Source of the DNA: Chaetomium olivaceum | Lineage: Eukaryota; Ascomycota; Sordariomycetes; Sordariales; Chaetomiaceae | DNA length: 64,000 nt | Direction: 5' to 3' | Assembly (NCBI GenBank): GCA_039881045.1 | Contig: JAYWVB010000036.1 | Span: forward strand, 124,001 to 188,000 | Part shown: in pieces, positions 22,560 through 33,719 of the stretch | Numbering within the stretch: the stretch's first letter is position 1 | Layout: the number at the start of each line of letters is the position of its first letter | Position numbers and translations under genes: made by a program | Notes under the pieces: generated by a model | Database searches by the model: none | The model's input: the letters and a program-made list of their open reading frames with translations, nothing else | What the model was told of the DNA's origin: nothing

Positions 22560-25037
22560 TTACCTGAACCGCGCCCTGCACCGGCCCATAACCTCGCCCT
22601 GGCAGACGAGCTCGGCGCTGAACTCGGAGCCATCCAGCGTGAGGTAAATATCAAAGTACACACGGTAGAACGTGCCTTGGGGCGTGTCCATCCGCTCAAA
22701 GTCCTTCTCGAGGTTCTTGCGCGAGAGGTCCGATGTGAGCGTGACCACTTCCTTAATTCCTATGGCGTTTGTTAGCAACATGTTTGGCCAAATGAAAACG
22801 AACAAAAACTTACTCGGATCCTTGGTGTACTCGGGGCAGACGTCGTCATCGCAGGCGTACAGAATATCCTCGTACATGAGGGTGGCACCGGGGGCGACCT
22901 GCCGGAAGAAGGAAACCTTGACCGGCTCGCCGATCTTGACCTTCTGCCCCTTTTGGACGAAAATCTGGCGAGTGAACTTGCACCGGTCCTTGCCGTCGAG
23001 CGAGGGAACGCGGTAGGCTTCGGGGTGGTAGCCCTCCTTGAAGGGTTGCAGCGTGGCCATGAGGTAGTGGCGACGAGCGACACGGTGTGTAATGACTCTC
23101 TCGGTAATGCCGGCAGTGACGGCGCCCTTGACAATGGCAGCGACCGAGTCCATGGGGCGTACAACCTTGGACTGGAACTGCGGCGGGACGTGGAGCTTGA
23201 TTTGCTGGAAGAGGTATTCTGACGCGCCGAAACCGCCAACGACCAGAATGTTTTGGAGGGTTCGGTTCTGGGCCTGAATAGCGATAATCTGATTGCGGAC
23301 AAGTTCCAGGATGCGGTTGACGACGGGCTCGAAGCACTGAAGGATCTCCTCGTTTGTGAAGGTCATGTATCCCTCCTCGATTCCGGCCTCGGGGAATTCG
23401 GCCTCGATACCAACATCCACAGCCCACTTCTGACCGTTATTCCGGAAGTCGGCCTTGATCCGGTTCTCGAAGTCCATGATGCACTTGGCATACACACGGC
23501 CGGCGGTCTTGGAGCCGTCGGGCAGCTTCATCTTCCGAATCTTGGTCCGCAGGATGTTGCTAAAGTTCCGGTTCAGAGCAGTAGAGCCGCACGAGTCACC
23601 AGAACCGGCCGTGCATTCGGCGACGGTGAAGGGATTCTCGTCTTCAACTTCGTAGGCAATCAAATCGACTGTACCGCCACCGCAATCGACGATGAGCACG
23701 GCGTCATGCACCTTCAGGTTCAGGAGGCCGGTCTTGGAGCAAAAGAGGGCGGCGGCTTCGGGCTCGCTGACCAGCGTTAGGCGGTTGTCGTTCTCGTCGC
23801 GAAGGAAACCGGCTTGAATCGCAGCAGCTCTGGTAGCAGCCTTGCCAGCATCGTTCCAAATGGCCGGCACAGTCAGGTAGTATCGGATATTCCTCTCCTC
23901 ACGGTTGAAAACCTCACCTAACGTCTTCTGGAGAGCCGCCCGCATCGCCTGGCGCAGCTTGAAGAGGTAATCGGCCGCAACATCAATCTCCGACTTTCCG
24001 GGTGGGAGAGGCGGAAGGTTGATGGGGTCAATGTAAGTGTTGCCCGACAACATCAATTGGAGCTTGAACCATTCCACCTTTTGCACGCCCGGCTTGGGGT
24101 AGCCAGTCGGGGCGAGGGCATCGGCGATATCGGGGCCCCAGCCAACGACTTTCTGGTATTGATCATAGTAGAGCACAGTCGGGATCTAGGACGAAAGGCT
24201 GCGTCAGCATTGCGCAGTTGTGTGCAGGGACGTAAATCACCACTCCCACTCACCTTTTGCTTTGTGTAGGAGCCGGCGCCGGGCCACTCAGTAATAATAT
24301 CTTCCTTGGCTTCGTTGTTGGTCGCAAAGGCAAAGGCAACGCCGGAGAAGGTGGTACCCTAGAACGACGGCGGCGGTTAGAACACAATACTGCTTATCAC
24401 GCAAGACAAGAGGCCACCACCGCAATAGAAAAAAAGATGGTTTGCTCACAAAATCAATGCCAACAATCAACTGGGCCTTGCTCCGGCTGTTGCCCTCCAC
24501 CTCGGCGGCGGTGTTGCGGCCATAAGGAGCGATGGGCCCGGTCTGTTGCGGCGGCGCCGGCGGGGGGTAGCCAGTAGGGCCAGCCCCATATCCCGGAGGA
24601 CCGCCAGGGACCGGCGGAGGGCCACCTCCCATAACGGGGGGTGGGTACCCGGCGACCGGAGGGGCCCCGGTGTTGATGGGCGGAGGACCTCCAATCATTT
24701 GCGACGGTGGGGTGCGGGTTGGGCCTTGGTTGGCGAGCGGGCTGGTGCGGCCGATGGGGCCAGGAGGGCCGGGCGGGTAGTTTGCTGAGTAGCTAGGCGG
24801 TCGCGGACCAGCACCTGGATGATTCATTTGGAGGCTCGTCAGAGACGGGTTGGATGCACTCGACGGGACGAGACCCGGGCGCGAGGGGAACAAGGGCGGT
24901 ATTTGAGGAGGACCCGGGGGCGGGGTCGGGCTCTGGAGCAGACTGGGGTTGGGACTGGCACTCCCCTGGGGCTGGCTCGGGGCGCTCGATTTCCGTTTGA
25001 AACCAAAGCCTTTCAGGCGAGAGTTCAAAGAACTCAT
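22560..25037 (-). CDS. Hsp70-like actin-fold ATPase with proline-rich N-terminus
   Basis: Member of the divergent Hsp70-like (HSPA12-type) ATPases common in filamentous fungi; the client is unknown. Four exons: 24450-25037, 24254-24358, 22814-24185 and 22560-22759, 754 aa. The first exon encodes a disordered head from MSSLNSRLKGFGFKRKSSAP, with many Pro/Gly stretches, up to AQLIVGIDF. Splicing adds GTTFSGVAFAFATNN (phosphate-1 loop). Later motifs are LTLVSEPEAAALF, VLIVDCGGGTVDLIAYEV (phosphate 2) and NILVVGGFGASEYL (adenosine loop). There is no typical C-terminal substrate-binding domain or EEVD end; a beta-rich tail ends GRCRARFR. The last intron (22760-22813, 54 nt) is in frame without a stop. 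Start chosen at 25037; an upstream ORF extension to 25412 has no family support. Confidence 0.88.
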
Positions 25038-27991
25038 AAGGGAAAACCCAAGTGAAAATTGGGGTATTAAAGGGAGAGCGGTCGGGTCAGGAGGGGGGGT
25101 AAGACCGAGGGGAGGCTGTGGGCGGCGGCAGGCTGGGCAGCCCGAGAAAGAACTGGAGCAGCTGGATCGGGAAGGGAGGGGAAAATTAACTCGCTGTCCT
25201 GGCGACTGGCGACTGGGGTAGGACTTCAGGTTGCAGTGGCTCAAGAGTGGGTGGGTTCGCGGCTCGTCCAAGAGGGGCGGTCGCTGGGTCGGGGTGGGCG
25301 CGGCTCGCAGTGCTTGCTCGGGAAACGTGTAGCCGGTCCCATCAAAGGAGCTGTCGAGTCCCAGCGGGTCTGTGGCTGAGATGGCTCTCCCTGCCTGCAC
25401 ACGGCGGGCCAAACAGAAATTGATGAGCGGTGGGCGGCTTGTACCTGACTGTGTAAGGCTGAGTCTGTTGGGTCGTTGGCACTGCCAGCGCGGGGAACCT
25501 CGAGCTCGTGAAATTACTGCGTAAAAGCAGGTCGATTGAGATGAGTCGATATCGGACTGAATGAAGAGCGCAAAAATATAAAGCGACCAAAAACAAGGAC
25601 AAAACCACCTAGGGGCAAAAAGTCATGAAGCCCAACCTGAAGTACAAATTACAGGCTGCTTGCTGTACAGCGAAGCAGCTCAGAGCACGTTGTGCCTTCC
25701 AGGTTCCTCGGGTCAGCCGTCTCCACTTGCTTGATGCAGGACATTGCAGGACACAGTCCCCCCGTACAGTACGATACGATACGTAACGTTTTGCTGATAC
25801 GGATATCTCTCAAAGCAATGCCCAATTTTTACAGCGGAGAGTTACTGAAATTACTGAAATCACTGGCCACAAAGGCGAGAACACGCTTTCATGGCCTCGT
25901 GCATTGTATCAGGCCTCTAATTTGGCCAAGCTCAATGCGTTTCGGATGAGAACGCGAAGTCGACGGCGGCGTACTGTGGAGGGACAGACCTTCCATATGC
26001 GAACGACAGAGTTCAGGGAGCGGGGCCGGCACGGGTCCCTTGTTCAGCTTCGAATTTCTTGGAGCCTGAGATGAGACGGGAGCCAGAACACCCTCGAGCC
26101 ACCTGAGCCAACCTGGGTCATCGCTTCAAGCCTACCTATATACAGAAACCTCAACCTTCATCCTCAGGACCTGAGGTAGGTCGTGCAGCGGAGCGACCAA
26201 GTTCTGTTCCTCACCACAGCGGTAGGGCTGGGATCCTGATTACAGGCCCCCTCAACGCCGTTTCGACCTGAATCGCCGGCATTCTCGTGCAGGTGCCTGA
26301 TCTAAGCCTAAACGGGACGTGCGATGGTAGGACCTTCGTAGGACTTGGGGGCGAGCTGGACCTGTGGCTGAGCCTCGAAGGTGCTGTGCCTGCTTGCCGC
26401 GGGAGTCGGCCAATCAGCCGGCCTCGAATTATGCAGCTCTGATTGGCAAACGCAGTCGACAGGCGGCCGGCCCAAAGTTCCTCCTCCTTGTCAGCCGCAC
26501 CTGGGAACGACCTACTGTGGTAAGGGTTGTGATGCGCATCGCAACTTCGACCTTCTGCAAATGGATCTTCTCGGCTCACGGCACCGCTTATTCAGACTAG
26601 AGAGATAACTAACTACAGAGCCTGTTGCTGTCAGGTCAGCACTTAGTTAAACTCTCTGCTCTCAAGAAAGTGGTGACCGGGGGTTGTTTGATTGCCCGTT
26701 TCCGATCCTCATCACCAACGGTCCCCTCCACGCGACATCTTCCGTCATCAATGCACGCACACTGAGGTGGCAGTCCCTCTTTCTGGGCGCGACCTTGGAA
26801 TGACATGCAAAGAACTGTCTCGGGAGGGGTTGTGGCTTACAACTGCCAAAAACGACGTGTTATCAGTTGGGTTGACTGAGCCAAGGTGAGCCGACTTCAC
26901 ATCCAACAAGCCGCACTCCTGAAGATCAGTTACATGTCTCTCCAATATGTTCTCCAAATCGAGCCATGCGGCACTGACAATCAGAGGTCCGTCGTCCTTG
27001 AGAAAAGAGTGGAAAGGGATGAGATTGGTCGGTGCGTGGTGGTATTCGGTGTTGCCAGCGGCACAGTCCGTATTAACCGTCGACGCATGGAAGATTCCGT
27101 GCTTCGTCGAAGCAGCCGTTGCTGCAAATTATGGGGTTGGTTACATTGTGAAGCGCTGCTGTCACTTTCCGGCAACCTTGCCGCCTCCGTGCAGCGAAGT
27201 CAGACGCTCTACACTATAATCAGGGGATACAAAGACTTCGGCGGTTCCAGAGTTGCAACGGCTTTCCTCAACTTGGAACCAACGACATCATTCGTTTTGC
27301 TGGGGTGACTGCATCTTGATTGCTCATGTGGTTTTTGAACCATTTCATGACCACTGTACCACAACAACGGTTGAAAGGGTGTGGTGACCGTTGCACTGCC
27401 ATCGACATATGAATTTGGGAGACTGCATTCCAGTCAAATGATACACGAACGGGCACTTCGTAAGTGTGGACGGGTTAAGTGGCGCCATTGCTTGACTTTT
27501 TGCGACGAAGTTGCCGATGACATTGGGCAGTTGTCCACTAACATGAGATATAAGAGGAGTTAAACGAGGTAGCTTGAGTTGTCGACTCTAGAGGAACCGT
27601 CGGCGGATCATATTTCCTAATCTAACAAATGAAACAACTACCGTCCCCAGCTGACAACAACCTTTACTCAACTCAAGCCAGTCCCCAACCCCCCGAGATA
27701 GTTTTGACTCATATAATACCACTCTTTAACATGCATCAGACCAGGTATTGTCATTGTCGCAAAATTATCATAATAAACCCTTCGAGAGAGAGAGAAAGTA
27801 TCTACCAATAGTACAATGATTCTCAAGCCTCTTGCCCATCGAAGCCGAGACTTGATGCCTGTAGTTAGGGGGCATTAAGACGAGAATATGAAACAAACTT
27901 TAACGCTTGTGCAGTAGCTCACAAGTAACCCTTCCAGTCATCTTGCTCAGCTCCATACCTCTACCTCTTATGTGATAAGGCAACACAGACC

Positions 27992-28010
27992 GCCCGCGAT
28001 GGCCGCGGGC
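27992..28010. repeat. GC hairpin, 7-bp stem
   Basis: GCCCGCG, a 5-nt loop, then CGCGGGC: a perfect inverted repeat in non-coding DNA. Confidence 0.8.
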
Positions 28011-28481
28011 ATGGCACAGCACAGATATCACCTAGATTCAGTGACAGGACAGAGGGTCCGATAGTTATTTCAGAAATAGGAGAGCCATAGGCGAATAAAT
28101 TAACCCTGGGCTCCGCAAACACCATCGTTTAACATCAATGACTCAAGAATAAGGAGTTGGTAGCGCAAAAAGCGGATCCTGAACGCTTGCCCATTAAGCT
28201 TGTCAACTACACAAGTCAACTCTTTTGCAATAAGACAGTAAGTAGGCTGTTGAGTGTTCATGTTGGAGATAATAAATATACTGGTAATCGCAGCCCCCCT
28301 GGATGAGGTATTCTGCAAGTGACGGTTTTTGACGAGCTGCTCACCAATTTTCACATTACGGGTCGAGTTTTCGGACTCGCCAAATGGTTGCAAAACGATA
28401 GCTCGACCTGTTACCCTCAATGCTGTGAGCGATGAGTAAGGGATGCACCATTCAAACCCTCTCCTTGCCATTGTTTACCCT

Positions 28482-28505
28482 CCAACGAGATTGGGATCTC
28501 GTTGG
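28482..28505. repeat. Perfect 10-bp inverted repeat
   Basis: CCAACGAGAT, loop TGGG, ATCTCGTTGG. It lies about 1.4 kb upstream of the hexokinase start. It is a stable hairpin of unknown role. Confidence 0.85.
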
Positions 28506-29903
28506 CTGGGGACTTGCCTCAACCCTTGCACGAGGTCGTCCCCACATCCATATTTGTCTTAGTTAGTTAGGGGGCCGCAGCGTCAAGCGCCGTTCAAAAC
28601 ATGAATCTTCGATGGCTTTCTTGAAGAAACTCGAATGTGTCGAGTTTGTTGTTTTCCAACCGCTTTCCCAACTCTCTCACGTTTCCACCTTGAACTACCT
28701 GATTAGCCCGCCCCTAAGCGCCCCGAGGGCGAGGCCTATCCAGAATCCATTGTCTTCCAACAAACAACGTAGAGTGACCCGATCTCTTCCAACCTCACCT
28801 GTCCGGAAAGCGGCATCGTTTGTTTGCTACCCCGCGTTTCGGTGGTATCTCCTGTGTTGGCTCCGCGGCCACCACATGCTCGGGATCACATCGGAGACGG
28901 GAGTGTGTGACCTAGGAAGATCCATCCGCGTGAGGGGGAATCGAACCAGCCTCGCACACCACGAAGGGCATTCCGAGGAGACAAGGTTAACCGACCTGCA
29001 GGAAACAGAACTGTGACGGACACTGACGGCCGAGCTAGCACCGCCTAATTCGCCGAGTTGAGCAGCAGCCTGCAGTTTGCAACTTGGGGAGTCGCGTGGG
29101 TTCTTACTGAGAGGCAATTTCAGGAAACACCAAGCGCTCCGCTGCCGCAGAAGCCGCAGCCGGCCAATGACTTGAGGCATTTGGGAGACGAGGACCCCGA
29201 TCCGGGCCGTTTTCACTTGGCTCACAGAGACCTGGCGGGGCCCCAGCGCGACCCCACGGGTTTATCGAAGCTAACCCCAACCTGGAACCCCCCCTGGAGC
29301 CGTCAAAACGTCATCCTCATCAAGCTTGCCCGGCGCCTCGGCGCGCCCGGCCTTTTTAAAGAAGAACCCACCAGCTGCTGCTCGCCAAAAAACCAATTCG
29401 CGCAGCTATCGTGGTTTTACGTCTCTCAGCCTAGCCCATGTGCTTTCTGTGGCCCTTCTCATTTTTATCTCGGTAAGTTTAGACATGGAGATCCTAACAG
29501 CCTTCGGGTTTGCGAATCCGAAGAAACAAAGGCACGCCGCCAACATATGGATGGATGCCCTGTGCCCCGCATCAGCTTGGCCGTGCCTCCGCCAGAACTG
29601 CCCCTCCATCCCCTACCAACAAAAACACTTCCATCCCTCGCAGCACCCCAATGCCTCCTGCTCTAGGCTCCTGCATAGCATCCAATTGCTCCCATCTTCA
29701 ATTCATCTTTTGCTGCAGCTGACATAAAATAATCTTAGACCCTTTTGCATCACATCACGCACTACTTCTCCTCGCCCATAGTAAATACCCGTTCTCCCCT
29801 CAAGGCCACCCAGTCCCTTCCAGCAGCACTCGACGACGAATTGGGAACTTGCGAACACCCACCACCATTCCCTACCCCGGCGCCTTTCTCCAAAACTCTC
29901 ACC

Positions 29904-31636
29904 ATGGCTCTCGAAGATGAGACACAATCGATTGTCGAGCAATTCGAGTACTCGGACGACGATGTCAACAGGGCAGTCAAGGAATTCCTCCGTCAGATGG
30001 GTATGTGCTCGGACGAGGACTCTTTCTGCAATTGGCCCGTAAACTCTTATTAACATGCGCGGAAGACGAGGGTCTGAGCAAGGATGGGACCAGCATGAGC
30101 CAGATTCCGACGTATGTCACGGGCGTGCCCAATGGCACCGAAAAGGTTGGTTGAGAGACCCGGGGGCTCGCTCTCGCTCCCACAGCACCAAGATGCGCAA
30201 GATACTGACGCGTGTCATGTCAGGGTCTCTACATGGCCGTCGATCTTGGCGGCACAAACTTCCGTGTCTGCTCCATCCAGCTTCTCGGAAATAGCACCTT
30301 TACCCATACCTACAACAAAGTTGCTATCCCGAAACACCTCATGGTGGCCAAGACGGCGCAGGAGCTGTTCGCCTTCTTGGCAGGGGAGATCAAGAAGTTC
30401 CTCGAGGAGCACCATAGCGAGGACTTTGAGCACCACGTCCGGCGCCGGAAGACAGTCAGTTCTCCAGACGGCTTCAGGGATGAACACATCTTCCGCATGG
30501 GCTTCACCTTCAGCTTCCCTGTCAAGCAGGTCGGCATCAACAAGGGTACCCTCATAAGATGGACGAAAGGTTTCGACATCCCGGACGCTATTGGCAAGGA
30601 TGTTTGTGCCCTGTTGCAAGAGGAGATTGACAAGCTTCACCTTCCCGTCAAGGTGGCCGCCCTCGTGAACGACACCGTCGGAACGCTCATGGCGCGTTCG
30701 TATGCCGCCCCAGGAAAGCAAGGCTCGGTGTTGGGTGCCATCTTTGGCACCGGTACCAACGGCGCTTACGTCGAGAAGCTGTCGAACCTGAAGAAGCCCC
30801 TGGACGGCGAGTATGACAAGTCGACCGGCGAGATGGTGATCAACACGGAATGGGGCTCGTTTGACAACCAGCTCAACGTGTTGCCCAGCACGAAGTGGGA
30901 TGCGCACTTGGAGAAGGAGAGCCTGAATCCTGGCTTCCAAATGTACGAGAAGCGAGTCTCTGGCATGTTCCTGGGCGAGATCCTGCGCCTGGCCATCATT
31001 GACCTTCTCAACAACCCCAATGTTTCCTTCTTCAAGGACGAGAACTCTAGCTCCAACGACAGAGGATCTGTGACTATCATCGCCAAGGACTCTGGTCTGT
31101 ACAAGCAATGGGGTCTCGACACCGCCATCATGTCGACTGCGGAACTCGACCAGGACCCTGAGCTGTCTGGTCTCCGACAGGCGCTCGAGAACACCTTGGA
31201 GGTCTATGCCCCTGCGTACGAGGACGCCTTGGCGTTCAAGAAAATCGCGCACGCCATCGGCCGCCGTGCCGCTCGTCTCTCGGCTGTTGCCATTGGTGCC
31301 ATCATCCTGCAGACCGGCAAGCTGGACGACCCAGAGCTCAAGGACGAGCCCATTGACGTTGGTGTCGACGGCAGCCTAGTTGAACACTACCCCGGCTTCC
31401 GGCCCATGATCTATGAGGCGCTGAGCGTCATCGATGGTATTGGTCCTGAGGGCGCCAAGCGCATCCGCATTGGCCTGACCCAAGATGGGTCCGGCGTCGG
31501 TGCTGCCCTGATTGCGCTTGTTGCTGCCGGCATGGAGAAGAACAGCACCAGCGGCTCTGACTACCTCGGCGAGCTGCGCTCGAACGCTAAGACCAGCGGG
31601 CCTGCTGTGGTGGATGAGAAGAGCACGTCCGACTAG
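29904..31636 (+). CDS. HXK1: Hexokinase
   Basis: Cytosolic ATP-dependent hexose kinase, first step of glycolysis. Three exons: 29904-30000, 30066-30145 and 30224-31636, 529 aa. The introns (GTATGT...GGAAG and GTTGGT...GTCAG) rebuild an N-terminal helix (VNRAVKEFLRQMDEGLSKDG) and PTYVTGVPNGTEKGLYMAVD. Phosphate-1 is VDLGGTNFRVCS. The glucose-binding block is GFTFSFPVKQ...INKGTLIRWTKGF followed by the catalytic-Asp region LVNDTVGTLMARSY. Phosphate-2 is GAIFGTGTNGAYVE; GRRAARLSAVAIGAI supports nucleotide binding. All expected motifs are present, so it should be an active hexokinase rather than a regulatory paralogue. The gene-poor 5 kb upstream may hold distal control elements. Confidence 0.96.
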
Positions 31637-32354
31637 GAGTCCGGACCGTGGCCTGTCTCGTTCACCCCTCTGGAGAAGCAGGTGGCAGACAGGTGCTGCG
31701 ACATTATGTGATGGGGGAGAACTCGACGGCGGGGTGGGCGTGTTTGCTTTCAGGTTGGCGGTTGAGCAGTTACCAATTCCCGTGGCGACGGCTCCTGCCT
31801 GCTAGAGGGTAGGGTGGCACGTGTATGATCATATATTTTGGGCTGGTTGAGCTTGGGCGACCGAGCAGGATGGGGGCTTGCTTTTACATCGTGGCTTTAT
31901 CTATCGCTTGGTGGGTTTTCGGCCGGATCTCGGATGGTTCCTATCTATCACGAGTGGCTTTCCCTTGGGAGCCAGCGGACGGGGAAGAGGCGGGGTAGTG
32001 CGTATTTAGCGTTGATTACTAGTTATTATTCCGTAGACTCCCGGCTCGCGACGCACGAGGCAAGATTAGCTGGGTCAAGGAGTTCAGCGAACTGAGTTGG
32101 TGTTTCGGAAAAAAGACCCCTAGCTGCTTTCATCCACGTTGCTGTTGATGTTAATGTGGATCGGGACATGTGCCGTCGCTCTATTGTAACCTATACACTT
32201 GCTGTCTACACTGCGGACTAGTTACTTATACCAACTGCCCCCCGGCATGATCCTGCTCGCCGATTCCCTAAAACACCTTAATACCAACAACGATACACAC
32301 AATGCATACCTCAACCACAACCTACCCAACGAACCAAACTAACAAACCTGCCTG
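31637..32354. other. Convergent 3' intergenic region
   Basis: 3' flanks of hexokinase (+) and the GNAT gene (-). No further feature recognised. Confidence 0.45.
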
Positions 32355-33719
32355 TCACGCCCCGAACGCAGCCGTGGGATACGCCCGATCCCTCTTCTTC
32401 CTCCCCGTCGAACTACTCCGCGAACTCGCCCCCGACGCAGGCGTCCCCGTCCCGGTCCCAGCCTTGCCGCTATTCCCATAGATGGCGGCAATATCTGGGC
32501 TCAGCAGCTGTGATCCGCTACCGCCGCTACCTTTGCTCACGTCACGGGAGACCATGTCAGCTGGTAGGTCGTTCCACTCGGATTCCGGGCGGGCGTTTTG
32601 GAAGGAGAGGGAGGTGGAGGAGGCGTTGGCGGAGGGCGGGGCGGACGGGTGGTGGTGGCGCCGCGGGGGGCCGCCGCTGCCACTGCCGCTTGTTCCGTTT
32701 GTTCCGGGGGTTGGGGCGCGTGGTGGTGGCGGTGCGGTTGCTGCTGGTGGTGGTTTGGGTGCGAGCGTGGGGAGGTTGATGGCGGCTGCGAGGACGGAGT
32801 CGGAGGATGGAGGGGGGGCGTGGGAAGTGGTCGTTGTTGTGGTTGTGGTTGTGAGGTTGGCGGCTGCGGCGGCGGCGGTGGGCCCGATATGCCGCCGCAC
32901 CACCCACGCCGTGTCCGGGCGCAGCTTGAAGTAGTACCCCTTCACGGGCTCGGCGCCCTCGCGCGCGAAGCCCCGCGCCTCGTACCACTTGAGCCCTTCC
33001 TCATTCTCGGTCCAGACGTGCGCGTAGATGGTGCGCGCGTCGATGCTGCTGCCGGCGACGGGGAGGAGGGTCGCGCTCCCGACGATGTGCTCGAGCGCCG
33101 CCGCGGCTAGCCCCAGCGACCGGTAGGGCGAGAGCAGGGCCAGGGATTGGATGTAGATGGCGTGGTACGGCGTGTTCAGTGGCACGTTGGACGGCTTCTT
33201 CTGCGAATGTGACGGCGGGAATGGGTCGGGGAGTAGCTGCCCCTGGGTGTCGAGAAAGGGGTTCGGTTCGAGCCGGCAGATCAGACCACCGATGACCTTG
33301 GGCGTGTCGGCTTCCGAGTCTTGCCAGAGGATGGCGCGGGAGAAGAGGCCCGAGGCGAGGGGATCGAGAGCTTTGGCGTAAAACGAGTCCGGGTAGGGGA
33401 CTGGCAGGAGGAGGGAGTTGATACGCCGAAGCGCGGGCACGTGTTCTTGTACGAGCGGGACGATGGTTGCGCCCGAGGGGAGGGACGGTGGGGATGGAAG
33501 AATTGGCACGCCGTTCGGGGGGAGGGTGACGGGTATTGTCACTGGCTCGGTCGAGGTTGCGTTCGGGTGATCGACAGTCGGAGATAGCGGCGGTTTTGAT
33601 GTGAACTGTGTCGCTCCATTGTCATTTTCTGGCGGGGCAGTCGATGGCGGGGCAGCATATTCGGGCTGTCGCCGGGGCTGGAAGAACGAGCGGATCGAGG
33701 ATTGCTGAGCACGAGACAT
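32355..33719 (-). CDS. GNAT acetyltransferase with N-terminal PIP box
   Basis: Intronless, 454 aa. Residues 6-13 read QSSIRSFF, an exact match to the PCNA-binding PIP-box consensus QxxhxxFF, in a disordered head (MSRAQQSSIRSFFQPRRQP). A GNAT-like domain spans about residues 85-280. It has LRRINSLLLPVPYPDSFY and VIGGLICRLEP at the start, then IYIQSLALLSPYRSLGLAAAALEHIV in the acetyl-CoA-binding region, and IYAHVWTENEEGLKWYEARGF. This order resembles NAA50-type N-acetyltransferases. The remaining 170 residues are low-complexity Ala, Pro, Thr, Ser and Gly with no domain and end in a basic patch GRKKRDR. I infer a replication-linked acetyltransferase; the GNAT fold is well supported, the PCNA link rests on the motif. 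Confidence 0.85.
   Translation of the reverse strand: MSRAQQSSIRSFFQPRRQPEYAAPPSTAPPENDNGATQFTSKPPLSPTVDHPNATSTEPVTIPVTLPPNGVPILPSPPSLPSGATIVPLVQEHVPALRRINSLLLPVPYPDSFYAKALDPLASGLFSRAILWQDSEADTPKVIGGLICRLEPNPFLDTQGQLLPDPFPPSHSQKKPSNVPLNTPYHAIYIQSLALLSPYRSLGLAAAALEHIVGSATLLPVAGSSIDARTIYAHVWTENEEGLKWYEARGFAREGAEPVKGYYFKLRPDTAWVVRRHIGPTAAAAAANLTTTTTTTTTSHAPPPSSDSVLAAAINLPTLAPKPPPAATAPPPPRAPTPGTNGTSGSGSGGPPRRHHHPSAPPSANASSTSLSFQNARPESEWNDLPADMVSRDVSKGSGGSGSQLLSPDIAAIYGNSGKAGTGTGTPASGASSRSSSTGRKKRDRAYPTAAFGA
33681..33704 (-). other. PIP-box codons (QSSIRSFF)
   Basis: Encodes Gln-Ser-Ser-Ile-Arg-Ser-Phe-Phe, followed by Gln-Pro-Arg-Arg. The Gln, the hydrophobic Ile at +3, and the two aromatics at +6/+7 match the PIP box, with basic residues after it as is common in strong PIPs. 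Confidence 0.75.

Larger units (their letters stand above)
25038..29903. other. 4.9-kb region without a supportable gene
   Basis: Lies between the divergent Hsp70-like and hexokinase genes. ORFs such as 26886-27308 and 28612-29016 (+), or 26211-26579 and 28100-28471 (-), show no family motifs and no convincing splice partners. Two perfect inverted repeats are listed separately. The rightmost kilobase is probably hexokinase promoter and leader. A noncoding RNA or an orphan gene cannot be excluded. Confidence 0.5.

Noticed and set aside
26886..27308. 140-codon ORF in the gene desert
   Set aside because: No motif, no splice extension and random composition.
28931..28950. tRNA-like T-arm on the minus strand (GGTTCGATTCC)
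   Set aside because: No matching acceptor stem, D-arm or anticodon stem could be folded around it, so it is not called as a tRNA.
28612..29666. ORFs of 134 and 202 codons upstream of hexokinase
   Set aside because: No family similarity recognised; likely part of promoter or leader.
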